A stretch of DNA of 64,000 bases from Aspidiotus rigidus. Lineage: Eukaryota > Arthropoda > Insecta > Hemiptera > Diaspididae. Made by a program: the position numbers and the translations under genes. The notes below the pieces were generated by a model. It was given only the letters and a program-made list of their open reading frames with translations. It ran no database searches and was not told the DNA's origin. This document shows, piece after piece, positions 57,290 to 64,000 of this stretch (position 1 is its first letter; each line of letters opens with the position of its first letter). Where the stretch lies: NCBI GenBank assembly GCA_035079385.1, contig JAVHKY010000025.1:16528501-16592500 (forward strand). The letters run 5' to 3'.

Positions 57290-58420
57290 AAGTAGGGCTA
57301 CTCGTATTAGCTCGGCGTTAAATATGCTTCCTCCAACCAGGACATCATGCAATATCCTCGATAGTACAGTGCAGCAAAAGGTTGGGGTGCGTCTTGCAAG
57401 AGTGTGACAACCCGAGGGACCTGGAATCCGACAGAACGAGAATCTCACATAAACCAACTCGAATTGCTGGCAGCGTTGTTCGCCCTGCAATCGTTCACTA
57501 AGAGTTTATCTAACATCGACAGGTGACACCATGGCCATAGCATATATAAATAGGTTGGGTGGACTCCGCTTCCCCCATTTAAGCTCAGTTGCCCTAAGGA
57601 TATGGCAATATTGTGAAAAATCTCAACTTATTGAGGTTGCGTCTTACATAAATTTGTTAGATAACAAAACGGCAGACGAAAAACCTCGCAAACTAGATAG
57701 AGAAACGGAGTACGAGCTTTCCTCAACCTCTTATCACAGTACCTATTATTTACCAATTAGGCAGACTAGATATTGACCTGCATGTTCTCGGTATGTGTCC
57801 TGGAAGTGTGAGCCAGGTTCCGAAATGGTGGACGCCTTTACAATCTCGTTGGCTCAAGAAAGGTTCTATGCCCTCCCTCCCTTCCTTCACATTTATTCCG
57901 AGAGTATTACAAAAAATCATTTAAGATAAGGCAACAAGGATTGAAGTACCTAACTGGCCAGCACAACCTTGGTTCCCTCTATTCCAGGACCTCTTGGTCT
58001 CGCAAACAATTGAATTGTCACCTTCAAAAAATTTACTCATTTCTGTTGACATGTTCCAACACCCACGGCACAAAAAACTTTCCCTGGTGGCAGGGCGCTT
58101 ATCAGGCAAAATTTCCAAAAACGAAATCTACTAGCGGCAGTAATTGACACATTGGTTGCCTCAATGCAAGCTTCTACGCTATCAACATACACTTCGGCGT
58201 GGTGGAAATGGAGGACGTTTTTCGGGGAAAGAAGAACGACACCTTCATTTCCCTGGAATACCAACTTTTGGAATTTCTCGATCTTGAATTTCAAGCACCC
58301 TCAACTCTAATCGGCCAGCTATTTCTCTGCTAAAAGATTCAGCTTGCTCTTTTGAGTATTGTGGAGTGTTTCTCCATTATGTTGGCCGTAACTTAGTGGA
58401 CAAAATCGATTCGATTATGA
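57290..58420 (+). mobile_element. DIRS-like retrotransposon relic (RNase H and YR start)
   Basis: Broken frames show the order of a DIRS-type pol: RGTWNPTERESHINQLELLA (57415-57475), then DTMAIAYINRLGGLRFPHLS (57525-57585) and LRIWQYCEKSQLIEVASYIN of the RNase H. DIDLH, SRYVSWKCEPGSEMVDAFT and VLQKII (57768-57925) follow, then WPAQPWFPLFQDLL. Near 58160-58330, ASTLSTYTSAWWKWRTFF resembles the N-terminal arm of a tyrosine recombinase. Catalytic recombinase residues were not found. Many stops; non-functional. Confidence 0.65.
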
Positions 58421-59109
58421 ACGAGTTTTAGAATTTGGAAAAATTCGAGCATCGTTCCTCATTTCTGATTTTGCAACGGTATCGAAAAGGTCTTATGTTA
58501 AGAGCTTGAGAAAGTTAGGAGTCTATAGACTCCCGTCTAATTACCTTGGTTTACTTTGGATGAATTTTGAGGTCTGTCACCAAAGGATCGAAGAACTTGG
58601 ACTTAAGATATCTCGCAAACAGTAAACAAGGTGGTTTGCAAGGTGGTTTATAGAGTCCAATGACATTACCAACTGAAGATGTAGAAAAAGTATGAGGTCT
58701 GCTACCAAATTATGGAGGGACTTGTATTCTCCCACGAAAGAAACGCTCGAAGTGAGAGGAATTTTGAAAATCTTCCAATGAAATGGATATGTCATGTGAT
58801 CTTAATTTGTCACGAATAGAATTTTTTTTCTTCTTCAGATATCAAACTATTCATAAATGATATTCACATCTTTCAGGTGTGATGATAGTGAACAATAGTA
58901 ACCTTCAACAACTCTCTCAGAAAAATGGAGAAATGACGGACGCCGAAATCATTTTTGATAAGCCTTCAAATAGTTGATTTTGTTGTTAGGAGGTCCCATT
59001 CTTAAATTTTATGGAATCCTCACCATTCTTACAAGAAATTTGAAAATTCAGCATTCTGTCGCCCCATTTGGAGATGTGAATGTACGCTCACTTTCATTGA
59101 ATGTTCAAG
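58421..59109. other. No gene recognised; possibly decayed DIRS-like tail
   Basis: There are no recognisable motifs. It lies between the DIRS-like relic and the mitochondrial insertion. Confidence 0.4.
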
Positions 59110-60245
59110 AGATAAATATAAATTAGAAAAATTTATTATAATAATGAATAATATAATTAGTGAATTTATTTTTATAATTATTAATTTTTTAATGATCTAC
59201 AAAATTACTGTTAATTTAATTAAATTTTCGGGATTTTATTAATTTTTTTCATTATACTAATTTTATTAATAAAAATAAAATTATTATTCAATTTAGATTT
59301 ATTAATATTCAATTCTTCATTCATAATTATGGAATTTCAATTATTTTACTATAATTTTATTTATTTAAACAATACCTAATAATTAATCATATTTAATCAT
59401 ACTTTTTTTTTTTTTTTACAATAATATTGTATTCATTTCTAGATGATAATAATTTTTTGATGAGATTTATTAGGTTTAATATCTTTTTTTATCAATTATT
59501 TATCACAATAATTATATCATTATTATAAAAATAACAATCTTAGTTAAATCATTCAATTAATTAGGACATTCTTAATTTTAATAACGATTTTTTTTTTCCT
59601 TTCTTCTAAAAATAAGTTATTGTTATATTTTAATTGTAATATTGATTATTAATTTTATGTTTTTTTTTTAATAAAAGGATCACAATTTCCTTTAAATTTA
59701 TAACGAATAAAAGCTATATTGCATCATTACCTATTTCTTCATTAGTTCATTCATCATCTTTAGTTAGAGTTGGAGTATATTTTACTTTTTAATAGTTAAA
59801 TTTTTTAAATTTAAAATGAATTGAATACATAATACTTATTTAATAATTGGAATTTTATAATATAGAATTTTAACATTATTTATTTTTGATATGTGACCTG
59901 CGATGAGAAAAGGATGCTCATTGCCCACTGACAGGAACACCATTTCTCTCTGATTAGATGTCCAATCAGAGAGAAATGGTGTTCTTGCGCCAATAGGCAA
60001 TGAGCATCCTTTTCTCATCGCAGGTCACATATAAAAAAATCAATAGCTTTATCAACAATAAAAAATTCAAGTTAATCAGTTTTATATTATTAATATTAAT
60101 AATCAATAATGTATATTACATTTATACATTCAGTTATGCTATATTTAAATCAATAATATTTTTATGTATTGGGTTGATAATTCATGATAATTATATGATT
60201 GTGAGGATATTTGAATTGTAATAATGTCAATTAAATTGAATATAC
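59110..60245 (+). pseudogene. nad5: Nuclear copy of mitochondrial nad5 (NUMT 2), split by a small element
   Basis: Extremely A+T-rich DNA whose frames, read with the invertebrate mitochondrial code, follow NADH dehydrogenase subunit 5. WWDLLGLISFFLSIIYHNNY at 59458-59517 uses two TGA as Trp and matches the conserved WDGLGLVS region. ASLPISSLVHSSSLVRVGVY lies at 59722-59783. After the inserted element, DIKKSIALST continues from the left flank, and YIYTFSYAIFKSIIFLCIGL, then IIHDNY, follows at 60115-60200. Small frameshifts occur. Removing the 138-bp element (59892-60029) and one 4-bp copy restores the frame across the join. Left and right limits are approximate. Confidence 0.85.
59892..60029. 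mobile_element. 138-bp palindromic element, GTGACC-end family (copy 4)
   Basis: It starts TGTGACCTGCGATGAGAAAA and ends TTTTCTCATCGCAGGTCACA, with nearly full-length inverted arms. It is inverted relative to the copy at 42061-42198 and equal in length. It interrupts nad5 between the Ile and Lys codons of DIKK, with ATAT on both sides. Confidence 0.9.
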
Positions 60246-60411
60246 CTATTCTCTGAACTATCAATCAACTGTACTGCAATAACCTGTGAGCCGTTATAAC
60301 AAATTATAAAAGCCCGTCCACTTTGTTGACAGTGCGACATCAGAAACAAACTAGGTTTCAGTAATTTGTGATTGATGGTGCTTAGGAAAAGTAAACAAAC
60401 TTCACTTTACT

Positions 60412-60582
60412 TTGTTTCATATTACATACTTATTTGCCTGATTTTCATCAATATAATCGACTTCCTAACATTGGTGTTATGGTAAATTGACACCGGATCG
60501 AAAATGAGTTTGCAGTCCAGCAATACTCATAGGAAACCCACCGAGATGAGGCAAATTAGTATGGAATATGGAACTGGACTTT
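60412..60582. mobile_element. Foldback element copy C
   Basis: The left arm TTCATATTACATACTTATTT and GCCTGATTTTCATCAATAT pairs with the right arm GATGAGGCAAATTAGTATGG plus AATATGGAAC. The loop has TTGACACCGGATCGAAAATG, like copy B. Non-coding. Confidence 0.75.
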
Positions 60583-60962
60583 GTGCTCAGGAAAAAATAA
60601 TTTGAATTCAATACCAAAGAAGAGATAAATAGCAAAAAACCAGAGGTACAGTTTGAGATACTTGTACGTTGGAATTAACAGAATTTTAATATCTACCAAT
60701 AAATGATCGATTTGTTCCCTGTGTATTCATAGAATTGATGATACACTCATTAACAACGGATACTCTCGCATATTATCAATCGAGATAATGGGTACTTCTG
60801 TCAATAACCACTCTCTCCAATCAGTTGATAAACGTCATAAGAATGCGGTCGGTTACACGTGAAAGAATGTGCGATAGTATGAGTTAAAATGCTTACAAAG
60901 TTTGCCCACTCGGCAGGCGCAGTGATGCCACTGATTTGTCGATTGCATTGTATATCCTGTGG

Positions 60963-61085
60963 AGAAAAAAGTGACCTCATTGGTTACCTGCCATCGTTAG
61001 ATTGCGTTCCGTGTGAACAAACCTCTTTTCAAAAGAACCTTGGGTATGAGTAGGCGCAGAGAGCGCTAATGTGTCACTTTTTTCT
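60963..61085. mobile_element. Candidate 123-bp inverted-repeat element
   Basis: AGAAAAAAGTGAC at 60963-60975 is the exact reverse complement of GTCACTTTTTTCT at 61073-61085, with further partial pairing (CATTGG/CTAATG). No clear target duplication was seen, so it could be chance or an old element. Confidence 0.4.
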
Positions 61086-62605
61086 ATAAAGGCATACCAT
61101 CTCGATCTTGTATCAAAGAGGCTTAGCTCAAAATCGATCCTCAGCAAAAATATTTTGTGAAGCGACTACCTCTACCGGATCTGAGGAATATTTCTACGAT
61201 TACGCAAACAGCACCTTTCATGTACGTACTTTGAAAACGTATAAAAAGTTGAAAATCGAGTATAATCTAGTTCTCACTCCTTCCCTCCGGTTTCACCTCG
61301 TCGGAAAATATCAACGTATCGCTGTCCCCCAAAGACTACTACAAGGCAACTATCTGAGTACTGCACAGACTTGAAAACTAACTAAGACGAAAGGAAATGT
61401 TCTCCGTCGGAATGCAAAACCGCAAAGAAACGGTACAGATAAACGACGTAAGTATGGCGAAAAGCATTGCCTTGTCGACCAAGAACCGCGGATATCTTCC
61501 GCTTTATAAAACGAAAAGGAACACTTTTCTTAGAAGGCCACGTGGGAACTAGTCAGGTGTGACAATTTTCTTGCTAGTTGTTCGCACACGCTTTACCGCC
61601 GCCGTGACTGGAAACGTCTTTCTTCTTCCTAAAGACATCTTTATTCCATTTTGATTCCAAAGATGAACTTCTCTTTTCGCCAAAACCTGCTTCTTCTCTC
61701 GTCGTATATATATTCTTCCGGATTATATAGATTTTTATGAGGTTCTCTCCTATGGCGCGTTGCTGATTCCTTTGTGAATTAACGTAACTCGTATCGTACG
61801 GATATACGCGACGAAAATGCCACCCGAATTAGATTGTCTGCGAGACGAATTTCGAAATTTCTGTCAATATTAGTCGCTGTGTAAATCTCGATACCATCTT
61901 TTTCATCGAACGATTTAAATATGTGCCAGTACCCAAGGGTTATAGCAAGTTGACGTACACGCTCCTAGACCTGAATTTACATTCGAGCGTATTTTTACGA
62001 GAAAATATGGAGACGCGTTCTGGGAACGTGGGGACGAGAACCACATTATTTTCTATAACGTTCATCTTTTTTTCTTTCTCGTTCTTTTCTCGACATGCGG
62101 TGATCCGAAAAGCGTACATTTTCTCCGGGCCAGTATATTCTATATACCTTGAACGTACGTGTTTGCTGACTGTTGAGTACAATAGCGATAGTCCGGCCAG
62201 AAAAGTGATTTATTTTCGTTTAAACCACGCTGACCGCAGAGACGATTTGGATAAGTGGCACATCCTAACAGTTACACGAAATACGGTCATCCATCCACCA
62301 TCCCGATTATGTAATTAGAAGAAACATTCATCTTAAAAGACTAACCGACTTTGATTAATAGCAACAGCTGCTTGTCTCTCCTTTCTAACCCTCTGATATA
62401 TTATTTCACCATTTTCCGCTTTTCCGCGCCGCATAAAGAAGGGAAGCAAACAAGTGATTTTTGAGTGGCAGAAATTAGCAATGATTAACGTTACGCGCGG
62501 CGTTCTAAGAATGCCAACGAAAATAAATGTACCGAAAATGGGGACCGGGGTTTTCACACTTTCTGAAAAGTCGAGAGTTGAATAAAATCGTCCTTGACGA
62601 GTGGG
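61086..62605. other. No gene recognised; CpG-richer unique DNA
   Basis: Frames at 61108-61374 and 61923-62318 (plus) have no domain that I know. CpG is frequent. The stretch resembles 18.4-19.7 kb in composition and may be unique host intergenic or intronic DNA. Confidence 0.4.
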
Positions 62606-64000
62606 TTTTTTTTTTTTTTTTTTTTTTTTTTCCAGATCTATAATCAAAGCAGATCTTGTGTGTCGCATGTACAGCACCGCCCGTCATCCATTATGGAGTA
62701 GGTGCGGGTTGCGTATGCATTTAATATTGTTTCCTCCAACACCGGAATCGACCTTTTCAGGTATAACTTCAGTGAAGGAGGAATGTCCTAGGCGAACCCC
62801 CTCTTCTACTCGGCAACTGCCAAGTTGCTTTGGCAACCGCCAAGCTGCAGTGCCCCCCTGGCACGCACAAAAATATAAGAACACTCACAACAACAAACAC
62901 CACCACAATGTACAATACAGTAGGTCACTGTTGGAGGATCTTCATCTTCTTCTCCCTTCACAGATCTGGATGTTCATGGTGCACGGGTGTTGAGTAGGCT
63001 ATAGCGTGGTTCTGCATTTGCCTATTCCATTCCTGGTCCATCTTTCTCTTCATGGTGGTGGCCGCAAATGCAGACATGCACCTGGTTCCACGCTTCTTCG
63101 GAACCTAGCATGGTGGGTACCAGGCTACTCGCGTCGAGCGCTTCATCTACCCCGATCTCTTGAAGAGACCGACTAAGCTCGTGCCGCTCACGCCTCCACG
63201 ACTCACACTCAAATAAGGTGTGTTGTGGTCCATCATCCCGCCCTTGGTTACAGTGCAAACACGTTGCCTGCTCAACTTTCCTTAACTTCTCGTGAAGGTA
63301 CTTGTTGAAGCAGCCATGGCCGCTTAACACCTGCGTCAGGTGAAAGTTCAGCTGACCATGGTGTCGATTCATCCACTCATCAAGGTCGCGTATTAGCACA
63401 CGAGTTGTCCATGTGCCCAGCTCACTCTGGGCAATTCTTGCTTTCCACTTTACAGGCAAGGAGCGCTTGGCCTCCTGCTTGACCCGTAAAACTTCTCGGT
63501 TGGTCGTCGTTTTCTTCTTTGCTTCAAACACCACCGCTCTCTCCTAGGCAAGGAGCTCGATTGGTGGTGAACGTGCTAATACACAAAGAGCCTCCGTCGA
63601 GACAGTGCGGTAGGCACTAACACACCTTAGCGCAGCTCTTCGTTGGATCTTTACCATCTCTCTTTTTCGGTATGGTATCTTCATGCAGTCGGCCCATACT
63701 GGCGCACTATACAGGAGGATCGACAAGGCGGTGCTCATCATGATCCTTCTCCTTGCTTCTCTCGGTCCTCCTAGGTTCCTCATCAGGCGGCTTAGGTATC
63801 CAACTACCCGGCCCGCCTTTTCCGCTGCCATCAGGAAATGGTACCTGAAGCTCAGCGTTGAGTCAAACCAGATGCCCAGGTATTTCATTTGCTTCTTGAT
63901 TTCAATTTCCACACCTCGCAGGCGAAAGGTGGGTGGCTTGAACTTCCGACGGGTCGGAATAAAATGGCCTCCGTCTTACTTGCTGCTAGTTCAAGTCCAT
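62606..64000 (-). mobile_element. R1-type LINE, 3' part, continues past the right edge
   Basis: A poly(A) tail (poly(T) at 62606-62631 on the plus strand) ends a 3' untranslated region of about 390 bp. Part of this region recurs at 4977-5097, and part at 33755-33900. The coding end lies at 63022-64000. The rest of the element is outside the window. Confidence 0.85.
63022..64000 (-). pseudogene. R1-type LINE reverse transcriptase C-terminal part
   Basis: From the edge: GLELAASKTEAILFRP (about 63950-63998), a frameshift, then RRKFKPPTFRLRGVEIEI, MKYLGIWFDSTLSFRYHF and SILLYSAPVWADCMKIPYRK of the RT thumb (63544-63912). Next is an in-frame TAG at 63544-63546, then a continuous frame to 63022. 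This contains GTWTTRVLIRDLDEWMNR, LNFHLTQVLSGHGCFNKYL and a zinc-knuckle-like CLHCNQGRDDGPQHTLFEC (C-x2-C-x8-H-x4-C). This C-terminal architecture is usual for R1-clade LINEs, which lack RNase H. One stop and one frameshift make this copy defective. Relatives are at 33.8-34.5 kb and 5 kb. Confidence 0.85.

Overview
The window is animal nuclear DNA, most likely from an insect. It has low gene density, A+T-rich spacers, interrupted coding units, C2H2 zinc-finger arrays and a dense, nested load of eukaryotic transposons. Two nuclear copies of mitochondrial nad5 contain TGA where tryptophan is expected, as in the invertebrate mitochondrial code. The nad5 sequence is extremely A+T rich. A sap-sucking hemipteran such as a scale insect or aphid relative is a guess that I cannot prove from the sequence.

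Few host genes are visible. There are three C2H2 zinc-finger loci. Array A (1-1192, minus) runs off the left edge and carries an in-frame stop. Gene B (29790-31109, minus) is one intact 439-residue frame with twelve good fingers. Array C (49098-50062, plus) has nine fingers and one frameshift. A and C share a 32-residue repeat with a long linker of the type HESNPELKYKF, so they belong to one expanded family; B uses a 28-residue repeat and a different linker. The other host-like items are a broken three-exon copy of a TMTC2-like TPR gene (11559-12336, plus) and an unrecognised 182-residue frame (13385-13933, minus).

The rest is mostly mobile DNA. 5-10.4 kb: a LINE 3' stub with target-site duplication, then two head-to-tail Penelope-like elements, the second split by an 1879-bp solo LTR. 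10.4-11.2 kb: a two-copy tandem repeat. 16-17 kb: a small inverted-repeat element and a nad5 fragment. 20.3-22.6 kb: a cluster of related repeats around a Penelope-like 3' end. 26 kb: LINE endonuclease remains. 27.6-29.3 kb: a second Penelope-like family. 33-34.5 kb: repeats and an R1-type LINE tail. 36-38.4 kb: a Penelope-like copy split by an internally deleted hAT. 40.7-41.7 kb: a Ty3/gypsy integrase relic. 42.4-44.4 kb: a complete Tigger/pogo element with an intact 503-residue transposase, sitting inside a foldback repeat. 51.6-53.4 kb: a LINE with RNase H. 54.8-55.7 kb: a terminal-inverted-repeat element with a smaller element nested in it. 57.3-58.4 kb: a DIRS-like fragment. 59.1-60.2 kb: a larger nad5 insertion split by a small element. 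62.6-64 kb: an R1-type LINE running off the right edge.

The strongest new signals are: a family of about 140-bp elements with GTGACC ends, whose 4-bp target duplication can be read from two independent empty sites; the Tigger transposase with a PCNA-binding motif at its extreme C-terminus; a cluster of CCAAT boxes followed by a TATA-like box in the Penelope-like terminal repeat; and the zinc-finger family with long linkers, in which many fingers have lost the core phenylalanine. All family assignments come from reading motifs by eye; no search was run.
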